Part shown: in pieces, positions 8,547 to 15,482 of the stretch
Layout of the letters: every line of letters begins with the position of its first letter
How positions within the stretch are numbered: position 1 is the first letter of the stretch
Made by a program: the position numbers and the translations under genes
Source of the DNA: Thermoleophilum album
GTDB lineage: Bacteria; Actinomycetota; Thermoleophilia; Solirubrobacterales; Thermoleophilaceae
NCBI RefSeq assembly: GCF_900108055.1
Contig: NZ_FNWJ01000001.1
Span: forward strand, 1,054,001 to 1,118,000
Reading direction: 5' to 3'
Length of the DNA: 64,000 nucleotides
Notes under the pieces: model-generated
The model's database searches: none
Told to the model about the DNA's origin: nothing
The model's input: the letters and a program-made list of their open reading frames with translations, nothing else

Positions 8547-8883
8547 TCCTCCCTTACCTCGGCTCACACGCCCTCGTCGAGGCGCGCGGACGCTAGCAGA
8601 GCTGAGCTCCGTGTCGGCAACGCTAGGTGATCGAGTCTCGCTTCGCAACGGGTAACCGCGTAGGGGAGCGCTCGGCGCGGCTTCACGGCACGACTGAGAC
8701 CTTCTATCGGCAGCCTTACGCGCACCTGTAGCCGCGGCGTGAATCGTGCTCGGCTGGCGGCCCGCGATAGAGGGAGGAGGAAGTGAGAGCAGCCACCGCT
8801 CTTCGGAGGGGAGCGACCCTCTTCGGGATCACCTCTCTCCGGGGGCGCGTCCTTCCGGGATATACGGCGCCCGACTGGGGAAA

Positions 8884-8910
8884 ATCTCAACCTCAACCTC
8901 AGCTTGAGAT
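8884..8910. promoter_or_regulatory. Inverted repeat, possible MerR-type operator
   Basis: Perfect 7-bp arms ATCTCAA and TTGAGAT separated by 13 bp. The inner part reads CCTCAA-N7-TTGAGA, reminiscent of SoxR/MerR-type operators (canonical SoxR box is CCTCAA-N6-TTGAGG). It is 56 bp upstream of the -10 box of the coiled-coil gene, further than a MerR regulator would normally bind. Function unproven. Confidence 0.35.
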
Positions 8911-8965
8911 ATCCCGTCGCGTGGGCGACCGCGCACGCCGCTCGCACCGACCGCGGGTGTGCCGT

Positions 8966-8971
8966 TACGCT
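8966..8971 (+). promoter_or_regulatory. -10 box TACGCT of a leaderless transcript
   Basis: TACGCT lies 6 nt upstream of ATG 8978. With the usual 6-8 nt between the -10 box and the start site, transcription would begin at the ATG. No Shine-Dalgarno sequence is present. Confidence 0.6.
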
Positions 8972-8977
8972 CCCCCC

Positions 8978-9421
8978 ATGGCACCACAGGGACAACGACA
9001 GGGGATGCTGGAGCGATTGTCGCGTCAGGGCGAGGAAGCGCTGGGGAAGGTGGTCGAGGAGATTCTCGCCAACCCTGTTCTCAGCGCAGCCGTCTCGCGC
9101 GCACTGGAGGCGCGAGAGAAAGCCGCCCAGGCGCAAGAGGTGGCGATGGGCGCCCTCAATCTGCCTTCTGCGGCCGACATCGAGCGCCTGACACGGCGCG
9201 TTCGAGCTGTCTCGCAAAGGCTCGAAGGGATCGAAGATCTGCTCGACCGAATCGACGAGCGTCTGGCCTCCATCGAGCAACGTCTCGCCGAGTCGGCGGG
9301 CAGCCAGCGCGCCCAGCGCGCGTCGCAAAGCAAGGGGGGCGCCAGGAGCCGACGGGCGTCGACCTCGCGCCCTGCTACCGGCACCGGTGGCGCGGGCGGC
9401 GAGAGCGCAAGGAGCAGCTGA
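8978..9421 (+). CDS. Coiled-coil phasin-like protein
   Basis: 147 aa. ATG 8978 was chosen because it matches the leaderless promoter and removes an unlike arginine-rich extension. The N-terminal half (GEEALGKVVEEILANPVLSA) and the heptad-rich middle (SQRLEGIEDLLDRIDERLASIEQRL, about residues 75-105) predict amphipathic helices forming a coiled coil. The tail is Ser/Arg/Gly-rich and disordered. It resembles the loose family of polyhydroxyalkanoate-granule-associated or phasin-like proteins, and a shorter similar protein is encoded at 10289. A role on lipid or PHA granules is only an inference; scaffold functions are equally possible. Confidence 0.72.
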   Translation: MAPQGQRQGMLERLSRQGEEALGKVVEEILANPVLSAAVSRALEAREKAAQAQEVAMGALNLPSAADIERLTRRVRAVSQRLEGIEDLLDRIDERLASIEQRLAESAGSQRAQRASQSKGGARSRRASTSRPATGTGGAGGESARSS

Positions 9422-9462
9422 GCTAACGAGCGGCCTACCTAGAGGCTCCCAGCGGCGCTCGA

Positions 9463-10185
9463 TCAGGCCGCAAGCGCCGCGAGTGCGGCCTGCCCGGCGG
9501 CCTCGAGGGCGCGCTCGCGTTCGCTCGCGCTTAGCAGCTCGGCTGCGCCGTCGGCCGGCACTGCCTCGACGAACAGCAAGGCGGCAGCGGGCACCCGCGT
9601 CCAACTCGCGACCGCCAGGAGCGCGGCGGCACCAAGATCAACGACCCTCGCCCCGCGTTCCAGCCAGGCTCCTCGGTTCGCCAGGGTTGGTTCGAAGGGA
9701 AGCGGGCTGGTTGCGCACGGCACCGGTTTTGCTCCGGCGCGGGCGAGCTGCTCGAGCAAACGCGCGTCGGGCCGCGGCTCGCAGCCGTCGAGGATCGTCG
9801 AGCTCACCGGATCTGGTGTGACAAGCCGCGCCACCGTCATTAGCTCGCCGGGCACCGCGTGTGTCAGGCCCGCGCATCCCCAGATTCCCACCAGGCGCTG
9901 CGCACCGAGTGCCACTAGCTCGCAGCAAACGGTGGCCACGCTCGCCGAACCGATACCCACCGACTGGACGGTCAGCGGTCGGCCTGCGGCGGTCGTACCC
10001 ACGTAGCCCCACAAACCGCGTGCGTGGTTGAACATCCGTGGCCGGCGACACAAAGCCTGCGCCAGCACCAGTGCTGCGCGGGGATCGTCGGTCACGATCA
10101 CGTCCGCGGCCAGCGCCGTCTGCGGCTCGAGATGCCGCACCCGTGGAAGATCGAGCCTGCTCGCCGCTTGCTCGCCAGCGCTCAC
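9463..10185 (-). CDS. Nucleoside phosphorylase family protein (PNP/UDP type)
   Basis: 240 aa from GTG 10185. The central segment has the fold signature of the PNP_UDP_1 family: GLWGYVGTTAAGRPLTVQS, VGIGSASVATVCCELVALGA and LVGIWGCAGL. This is the phosphate/ribose-binding part of purine nucleoside and uridine phosphorylases. Expected reaction: nucleoside + phosphate to base + ribose-1-phosphate in the cytosol. Substrate cannot be decided from the sequence; 5'-methylthioadenosine or futalosine nucleosidases share the fold. TAAGGT 9 nt upstream of the start (fwd 10195-10200) may be its -10 box. It lies between two coiled-coil genes and is divergent from the second. Confidence 0.8.
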   Translation of the reverse strand: MSAGEQAASRLDLPRVRHLEPQTALAADVIVTDDPRAALVLAQALCRRPRMFNHARGLWGYVGTTAAGRPLTVQSVGIGSASVATVCCELVALGAQRLVGIWGCAGLTHAVPGELMTVARLVTPDPVSSTILDGCEPRPDARLLEQLARAGAKPVPCATSPLPFEPTLANRGAWLERGARVVDLGAAALLAVASWTRVPAAALLFVEAVPADGAAELLSASERERALEAAGQAALAALAA

Positions 10186-10288
10186 GAGCGCCCCACCTTA
10201 GCTCCGCCAGGCAACCGCCGGGCGTGGCGGCGGCCGCTCCGCTCGGCGGTGTCGCAGGGCGGCGACCGCGTGTGCGAGACTGCGCCGA

Positions 10289-10651
10289 GTGGCGCGCAAG
10301 GGGAGCGGACGTGAGCTTTCCGACGCCGTGCGGGAGGCCGTCGAGCACGCCCTCCAGCGGACGCTCGGATCGGCCGAACGCACGCGTGGTCGAGCACAAG
10401 AAGCGGTTGACGAGCTGGTCGGTGCGCTGGATGAGTTGGTGCGTGGGGCGGAGGAGCGCATCGCGCGCAGCCGCCACACCGTTCGGGGCTTGATCGAGGC
10501 GGAGCTGCCCGCGACTCGTGAGGACGCCAAGCGGTTGGCGGCCTCTTTGCGTCGAATCGAACGCCGCCTGGCAGCGATCGAGCGCCGCCTCGACGAGCTC
10601 GCGCGGGACGCGAACGCTCGCGGCGGGGGCAGCGTCGAGCAGCCGAGCTGA
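10289..10651 (+). CDS. Small coiled-coil phasin-like protein
   Basis: 120 aa from GTG 10289. Almost entirely charged amphipathic helix: GRAQEAVDELVGALDELVRGAEERIA followed by SLRRIERRLAAIERRLDELA near the C-terminus. The C-terminal heptads echo those of the protein at 8978, so the two are probably paralogues of the phasin-like family. No membrane segment, signal peptide or catalytic motif. It sits 40 bp before the epimerase-acyltransferase pair on the same strand and may be co-transcribed. Function unknown; association with hydrophobic granules or envelope lipids would fit its neighbours. Confidence 0.7.
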   Translation: MARKGSGRELSDAVREAVEHALQRTLGSAERTRGRAQEAVDELVGALDELVRGAEERIARSRHTVRGLIEAELPATREDAKRLAASLRRIERRLAAIERRLDELARDANARGGGSVEQPS

Positions 10652-10691
10652 TCATGGGCTTTACGAACTTGCGAGCCGAGACGGAGGCGGG

Positions 10692-11690
10692 GTGGCCGGA
10701 CGTCGAGTGCTAATCACCGGCGCCGGTAGCTACGTCGGCAGCTCGCTGGCCGCAAGGCTCGAACGGGAGCCTTGGGTAGACGCGGTCTTCGCGGTCGACA
10801 CGCGTCCACCCAAGCTCACGCTCGAACGCACCGAGGTGATCGACGCCGACATCCGCAGCCCGGTGTTGGCACGCGTGCTTCCGCAGGTGCGTTGCGACAC
10901 GGTCGTCCACAACCAGATCGTCCGTCAGCCGGGGCCGAACATGAGCCCGCGCAAGATGCACGAGATCAACGTCATCGGCACTTTGCAACTGCTCACCGCC
11001 TGTGAGAAGGCGGAGACCGTGCGGGCGATCGTGATCCGCGGCTCGGCGGGCATCTACGGGGCGGAGCCGGGAGCGCCGCAGTTCTTCAAGGAGGAGGCGA
11101 GTCGCCTGTATCCGCCCCGCACGCGCTTCCAGCGCGACGTGGCCGAGATCGAGAACTACTTCGACGCGTTTGCTAGGCGCCGCCCCGCCGTCGTCTGCAC
11201 GATGCTCCGCTACCAGCCGGCTATCGGGCCCTCAGTCGAGACGCAGTTCACGCGCTATCTCTCACTGCCCGTGGTGCCGACATACCTGGGCTTTGATCCG
11301 CGTCTGCAGTTCGTCCACGAGGACGACGCGGTGGCGGCGCTGGTCGCTGCCGTGCGCAAGCCGGTGCGCGGAGCCGTAAACGTGGCAGGCCCGGGAACGA
11401 TCGGTCTGACGCGCCTGCTGCGGCTCGTTGGCAAGCCCTCGATGCCGTTGCCTGGGCCGCTGTTTGCGGCCGTCACCGACCAGCTCGCGCGACTCGGTTT
11501 GGTGACCTTCTCGGAGGACTTCCGCAGGCTGCTGCGCTATGGACGCGCTGTCGACATCACGCGCTTGCGCCGCGATCTCGGCTTCGAACCGCGCTATTCG
11601 ACAGAGGCGGCGGTCCGCGAGTTCGCCGCTACGCGCGAGGGGATGAGCCTGCTGCCGCCGTTGCGGCGCGTGCTTGAGGCGGTGAGCTGA
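10692..11690 (+). CDS. NAD-dependent epimerase/dehydratase (extended SDR, mycobacterial GalE2-like)
   Basis: 332 aa from GTG 10692 with GGAGG at 10683-10687. Rossmann motif VLITGAGSYVGSSLA at the N-terminus; the extended-SDR fold continues with VVHNQIVRQPG, NVIGTLQLL and VHEDDAVAALV. The classical YxxxK pair is not obvious in the expected place, where RLYPPRTRFQRD is found, so catalysis may be altered. The gene is followed after 2 bp by an acyltransferase. The same pairing occurs in mycobacteria (Rv0501 galE2 and Rv0502), so the two likely act in one envelope-lipid or glycolipid pathway. Sugar epimerase activity is uncertain. Confidence 0.82.
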   Translation: MAGRRVLITGAGSYVGSSLAARLEREPWVDAVFAVDTRPPKLTLERTEVIDADIRSPVLARVLPQVRCDTVVHNQIVRQPGPNMSPRKMHEINVIGTLQLLTACEKAETVRAIVIRGSAGIYGAEPGAPQFFKEEASRLYPPRTRFQRDVAEIENYFDAFARRRPAVVCTMLRYQPAIGPSVETQFTRYLSLPVVPTYLGFDPRLQFVHEDDAVAALVAAVRKPVRGAVNVAGPGTIGLTRLLRLVGKPSMPLPGPLFAAVTDQLARLGLVTFSEDFRRLLRYGRAVDITRLRRDLGFEPRYSTEAAVREFAATREGMSLLPPLRRVLEAVS

Positions 11691-11692
11691 CA

Positions 11693-12754
11693 GTGGCACA
11701 GCGCCGCCGCACCCGACCAGAGACGCAAGGGCGAGCAACCCGTGCGACCGGCGCCGCCGCTGCCGCAGCGTCGGGCAGAGAACGGGCGGACCGGCGAGGT
11801 TCGGTGAGCGAAGAGCAGCGCGCGGCGAACGAGGAGCACGGGTCAAGAGAGAACGAGCGGCGAGACGCTCCTGGCGACTTGCTCGCCGCGTTTCGTCGCG
11901 CTGTGGGGGGCGTGCTCGACGGTCTCCCGAGCGAACTGCGTGACGTCGTCGCGACGGCGTCGCGCCGTCTGGCTGGCGACTACGAGGAAGACGAGTGGGG
12001 TCGAGACCCGGAGTTCGAGCGCGCCCTCGAGCCACTCTTCGACTTTCTTTACGAACGCTGGTGGCGGGTGGAAGCGGTGGCTGTCGAACGGCTGCCAGCA
12101 ACCGGACCGGTGCTGCTCGTCGCCAACCACGCCGGCTTCCTGCCGTGGGATGCGCTGATGATCAAGACCGCGGTGCGACGGGAACATCCGCAGCCCCGCG
12201 AGCTGCGCTTCCTCGAGCTCGACTGGGTCTTCGACACGCCTTGGCTTTCGGCCGTCGTGCGCAAGCTCGGGGGCGTCGCTGCGACTCCCTACAACGCGCT
12301 CACGCTGCTTGAGCGCGGCGAGGCGGTGATCGCTTTCCCGGAGGGTGCGCGCGCGGCCCAGCGCCGGTTCGGGCAGCGCTATCGAATTCAGCGGTTCGGT
12401 CGTGGCGGCGTGGTGGAGATCGCGTTGCGTACCGGAGCGACGTTGCTGCCCGTCGCCGTCGTGGGTAGCGAGGAGGCGCACCCCCGGCTCGCTGACCTGC
12501 CGTGGCTTGGACGCCTCCTGGGTCTGCCGACGCTCCCGGTCACGCCGACCTTCCCGTTGCTCGGACCACTCGGTCTCGTGCCGCTGCCGGCGCGCTGGCG
12601 GATCGAGTTCTGCGAGCCGCTGGAGTTGAGTCGCCGGGGTCCCGAGGCGGCCGACGACCGCGCCTACGTCTTCGAGGTGTCGGAACGGCTGCGCGACACC
12701 CTGCAACAGCGCGTCTACGCGAACTTGGTTGCCCGCGGACCGGCCTTCTTGTGA
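11693..12754 (+). CDS. PlsC-like lysophospholipid/diacylglycerol acyltransferase (Rv0502-like)
   Basis: 353 aa, GTG start 2 bp after the epimerase stop. The first about 65 residues are a charged disordered extension. The acyltransferase domain has VLLVANHAGFLPWDAL (variant of the NHx4D motif, with His and Asp further apart than in classical PlsC), FPEGARAAQRRFG (FPEGxR glycerol-phosphate motif) and TLLPVAVVGSEEAHP. It transfers acyl chains to a lipid acceptor at the membrane. The order epimerase-acyltransferase is conserved in mycobacteria. The acceptor is unknown; phospholipid, triacylglycerol or glycolipid acylation are all possible. Confidence 0.85.
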   Translation: MAQRRRTRPETQGRATRATGAAAAAASGRERADRRGSVSEEQRAANEEHGSRENERRDAPGDLLAAFRRAVGGVLDGLPSELRDVVATASRRLAGDYEEDEWGRDPEFERALEPLFDFLYERWWRVEAVAVERLPATGPVLLVANHAGFLPWDALMIKTAVRREHPQPRELRFLELDWVFDTPWLSAVVRKLGGVAATPYNALTLLERGEAVIAFPEGARAAQRRFGQRYRIQRFGRGGVVEIALRTGATLLPVAVVGSEEAHPRLADLPWLGRLLGLPTLPVTPTFPLLGPLGLVPLPARWRIEFCEPLELSRRGPEAADDRAYVFEVSERLRDTLQQRVYANLVARGPAFL

Positions 12755-12777
12755 TGTCAGGCCGGCCGCGCTAGGTA

Positions 12778-12783
12778 TAGGTT
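12778..12783 (+). promoter_or_regulatory. -10 box TAGGTT of a leaderless transcript
   Basis: TAGGTT (TANNNT) ends 6 nt before ATG 12790 of the SCP2 gene, with an overlapping TATAGG. No ribosome site is visible between box and start. Confidence 0.5.
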
Positions 12784-12789
12784 GCGTAT

Positions 12790-13215
12790 ATGGGTCGCTT
12801 TCGATCGGCGCAAGAGTTCCGGGAGGTCGTCGACCGCACCTTCGAAATGATGGGTAGCGACCCGGACATCGGTCCCAAGCTCGCGGCCGCGCGGACCCCC
12901 CAGCGCTTCGAGTTTCCGGACCTCGATCTGGTGGTCAACGTCACCTACGCTGATCCGCCCCGCGACGGCCAGTACCTACGGTGGGAGTGGAGCGACGACA
13001 TCGACTGGGAGCCCGAGGTCGAACTAACGATGAACTCGGACGTCGCCAACCGCTACTTCCAGGGCAAGGAAAACATCGCGATCGCGCTCGCCCGCCGGCG
13101 CATCAAGTCGAAGGGCAACGTTCGCAAGACGCTCGCCTTGATCCCGATCACCAAGCCGCTTTTCAAGCGCTACCGGGAGATGATCGAGCGCAACTACCCG
13201 CACCTCGTCGAGTAG
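12790..13215 (+). CDS. SCP2 sterol-binding domain protein
   Basis: 141 aa, a single small alpha/beta SCP-2-type lipid-carrier domain. The hydrophobic-cavity pattern FEFPDLDLVVNVTYADPP...YLRWEWSDDI...VELTMNSDVANRYFQGKENIAIALARRRIKSKG is typical of bacterial SCP2 proteins, which bind fatty acyl chains or other hydrophobic ligands. No catalytic residues are expected. ATG 12790 fits the leaderless promoter. It lies between an acyltransferase and a fatty acyl-CoA reductase, so a role as an acyl/lipid carrier is a reasonable inference. Confidence 0.82.
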   Translation: MGRFRSAQEFREVVDRTFEMMGSDPDIGPKLAAARTPQRFEFPDLDLVVNVTYADPPRDGQYLRWEWSDDIDWEPEVELTMNSDVANRYFQGKENIAIALARRRIKSKGNVRKTLALIPITKPLFKRYREMIERNYPHLVE

Positions 13216-13302
13216 TTATCGCCCCTTCGCTCCTTCGCGCGCCGCGTCGCTCGTTCGCGCGCTCGCCGCTCTCGCCGAGCAGCTAGTGCGCGTGCCCCGT
13301 GC

Positions 13303-13357
13303 AGGTAGACGCCGCGCCGTAGAGGTAGACGCCGCGCCTCACAGGTAGACGCCGCGC
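13303..13357. repeat. Three 20-bp tandem repeats at the 3' end of the acyl-CoA reductase gene
   Basis: AGGTAGACGCCGCGC is repeated at 13303, 13323 and 13343 with a strict 20-bp period; the 5 spacer bases vary. The rightmost copy encodes the last residues of the minus-strand reductase (RGVYL) and the other two lie after its stop codon. The period is not a multiple of 3, so the copies do not extend the protein. The preceding bases 13216-13302 hold no gene. Confidence 0.8.
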
Positions 13358-15360
13358 AACAGGTACGCCATCGCCAACGCCTCGGCCGGTATCTCTTCGG
13401 ACGGCGCCGGACGACGGCCATCTGCGTCGGAGGTCGTCGTTGGCTCCACCGCCTTGCCGGCCGCGACCGGTGAATCCGGGAACATGTTGTAGGCGGTGTG
13501 CATGATCCAGTCCACCATCTTCGGGGAGATCGCGTACAGCACCTCCCCGAAGGTGCCGAGTCGCGACGCTTTGCGTTTCGGTTGCTTGATGATCGCGTCG
13601 CAGATCATCGCCGCCGCTTCCTCAGGGCTCAGCGTCGGGAACGCCTTGTAAATCGAGGTTGGCTCGATCATCGGCGTGCGCACGAGCGGCATGTAGACGG
13701 TTGTGAACTTGACGCCGTCGCCGATCGTCTCGGGCGCCGCGCATCGCGAGAAAGCGTCGAGCGCAGCCTTCGAGGCGACGTAAGCGCTGAACCGCGGCGG
13801 GTTGGTCTGCACCCCGATCGAGCTGATGTTGATGATGTGCCCGCTGCGCCGTCGTCGCATCGAGGGGAGCAGCGTCATGATCAGCTTGACCGCCCCGAAG
13901 TAGTTGATGCGCATCGTGCGCTCGAAGTCGTGGAAGCGGTCGTACTCGCGTTCGAGCGAACGCCTGATCGATTTGCCGGCGTTGTTGATGAGGATGTCGA
14001 CGCGTCCTAGCCGCTCGAGCACGCGCCGACCCATCTGCTCGATCTCATCCATGTCGGTGAGATCGCAGGGCTCGACGTGCGCCTTGCCTCCGAGCCGCTC
14101 GACCTCACGCGCGACCTCTTCGAGCTTCTCGCGCGTGCGCGCTACCAACACGACCTCGCCACCGGCCTTGCCGAGCTCGAGTGCGGTGGCCCGACCGATG
14201 CCGCTGGAGGCACCGGTGATCAGTACTACCTTGCCGCGCAGGGCCGCAGCGAGACCGCGCTCCTTGTACAGATCGGGGTCGAGGTGCCGCTCCCAGTAGT
14301 CCCACACGTGGCCGGCGTACGAGGAGAGCGGCGGGCAGGCGATGCCGCTGCCCTCGAGTGCCGCCAACGTCTGGCGGCAATCGAAACGACAGAGGAAGTC
14401 ACGGTTCTCCCAGGCCGCCGGCGGGATGCCGAAGTCGCGGAGGAAGGTCTCCCGGATTCGCCGCACCGTCGGTACCTGTCGCAAAAACGCCCGCAGCTGG
14501 CGCGGCACCGCGTCGGTGATGCGTCGGTCTACCCGCAAGGCGAGCTGGGGCGCGTGGGCCGCGCGCGCGAACTCGTTGATCGCTTGGCCTACCGATAGCG
14601 GCCGCGGATCGACGAGGTGGAACGTGTCGCCCGGCAACCGCTCGTCTGGCAGATGCGCGATGTAGTCGAGCGCGGCAGCGACAAAGTCGACCGGGACGAT
14701 GTTTGTCTGCCCGCCTTCCGGACCCGCCAAGGGGAACCACTGCGGGAATACGTAGCGCAGCCGCTGAATCAACTTGAAGAAGTAGTAGGGCCCGTCAATG
14801 CGGTCGGCCTCTCCGGTGCGTGAGTGACCGACGACGATCCCCGGTCGGTACACCAACAAGCGACCGCGGACCTGTTCGCGGGCGACGCGTTCCGACTCGA
14901 ACTTCGTGCGGTGGTAGGCGTGGGGCAGTGGTTGCCCCTCATCAAACATCGTCTCCAGGAACACACCCTGGTAGCGGCCGGCGACGGCGATTGAGCTCAC
15001 GTGATGGAACCGGCTCGCCCCCAGCTCGTTCGCAAGCTCCACCGCGTGGCGCGTCCCTTCGACGTTCGCCCGCACCATCGTCTGCTCGTCCGCTTCCATG
15101 TCGTAGACGGCCGCCAGGTGGAAGAAGTGGTCGATTGGACCTGGGGGGCCGTCGACACCGGCGCCTGGCTTCGTCAGGTCCCCGACGACAGGCTGCACGC
15201 GGCTTTCGTCGGCCCCTAGGCGGGCAAGTACCTCCTTGAGCCGCCCGCGCGACCCCTCGCGAACGAGCACATAAATCGTGCCGTCGCGCTCCAGAAGGTG
15301 CTGCAGCAGATGGCGACCGATGAAGCCGGTAGCCCCGGTAACGAAGTAGCTGGCGCTCAC
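13339..15360 (-). CDS. Fatty acyl-CoA reductase: extended SDR fused to classical SDR (AcrA1/FAR-like)
   Basis: 673 aa. Residues about 1-370 are a 'male-sterility'-type NAD-binding reductase domain (YFVTGATGFIGRHLLQHLL, AYHRTKFESERVAR with YxxxK). Residues about 380-620 are a second, classical SDR (VVLITGASSGIGRATALEL, ILINNAGKSIRR, YVASKAALDAFSR with YxxxK). This two-reductase layout and length match the Marinobacter fatty acyl-CoA reductases and mycobacterial Rv3391/AcrA1, which reduce acyl-CoA to aldehyde and then alcohol. Product would be a fatty alcohol for wax esters or ether lipids. It converges on the SCP2 gene and is divergent from the MerR-cyclase. The last residues lie in a 20-bp tandem repeat. 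Confidence 0.88.
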   Translation of the reverse strand: MSASYFVTGATGFIGRHLLQHLLERDGTIYVLVREGSRGRLKEVLARLGADESRVQPVVGDLTKPGAGVDGPPGPIDHFFHLAAVYDMEADEQTMVRANVEGTRHAVELANELGASRFHHVSSIAVAGRYQGVFLETMFDEGQPLPHAYHRTKFESERVAREQVRGRLLVYRPGIVVGHSRTGEADRIDGPYYFFKLIQRLRYVFPQWFPLAGPEGGQTNIVPVDFVAAALDYIAHLPDERLPGDTFHLVDPRPLSVGQAINEFARAAHAPQLALRVDRRITDAVPRQLRAFLRQVPTVRRIRETFLRDFGIPPAAWENRDFLCRFDCRQTLAALEGSGIACPPLSSYAGHVWDYWERHLDPDLYKERGLAAALRGKVVLITGASSGIGRATALELGKAGGEVVLVARTREKLEEVAREVERLGGKAHVEPCDLTDMDEIEQMGRRVLERLGRVDILINNAGKSIRRSLEREYDRFHDFERTMRINYFGAVKLIMTLLPSMRRRRSGHIINISSIGVQTNPPRFSAYVASKAALDAFSRCAAPETIGDGVKFTTVYMPLVRTPMIEPTSIYKAFPTLSPEEAAAMICDAIIKQPKRKASRLGTFGEVLYAISPKMVDWIMHTAYNMFPDSPVAAGKAVEPTTTSDADGRRPAPSEEIPAEALAMAYLLRGVYL

Positions 15361-15469
15361 AAGCCGACGTCCTCCCTCGAATCAGAAACGATCAGACGAT
15401 CCCGCGCGGGCGACTCGTGCGGTTGCCCGAGTCTAAACGCGACGATCATTGCGCTCGAGCGGCGATCGG

Positions 15470-15475
15470 TACCGT
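15470..15475 (+). promoter_or_regulatory. -10 box TACCGT of a leaderless transcript
   Basis: TACCGT ends 7 nt before GTG 15483. This supports GTG 15483 over the in-frame upstream start at 15417. Confidence 0.55.
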
Positions 15476-15482
15476 CGGGCTG

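Larger units (their letters stand above)
8547..8977. other. 431-bp intergenic region between divergent genes
   Basis: This gap separates the minus-strand murein hydrolase from the plus-strand coiled-coil gene. It must hold both promoters. Seen: the GGGAGGA ribosome site for the hydrolase next to 8546, an inverted repeat at 8884-8910 (ATCTCAA-N13-TTGAGAT) and the leaderless -10 box at 8966-8971. No additional coding sequence with convincing start and composition was found. Confidence 0.6.

Noticed and set aside
13303-13357. CRISPR-like array
   Set aside because: The repeats are 15-bp cores with 5-bp spacers and only three copies, and one lies in a coding end; no cas genes are present. They are tandem duplications.
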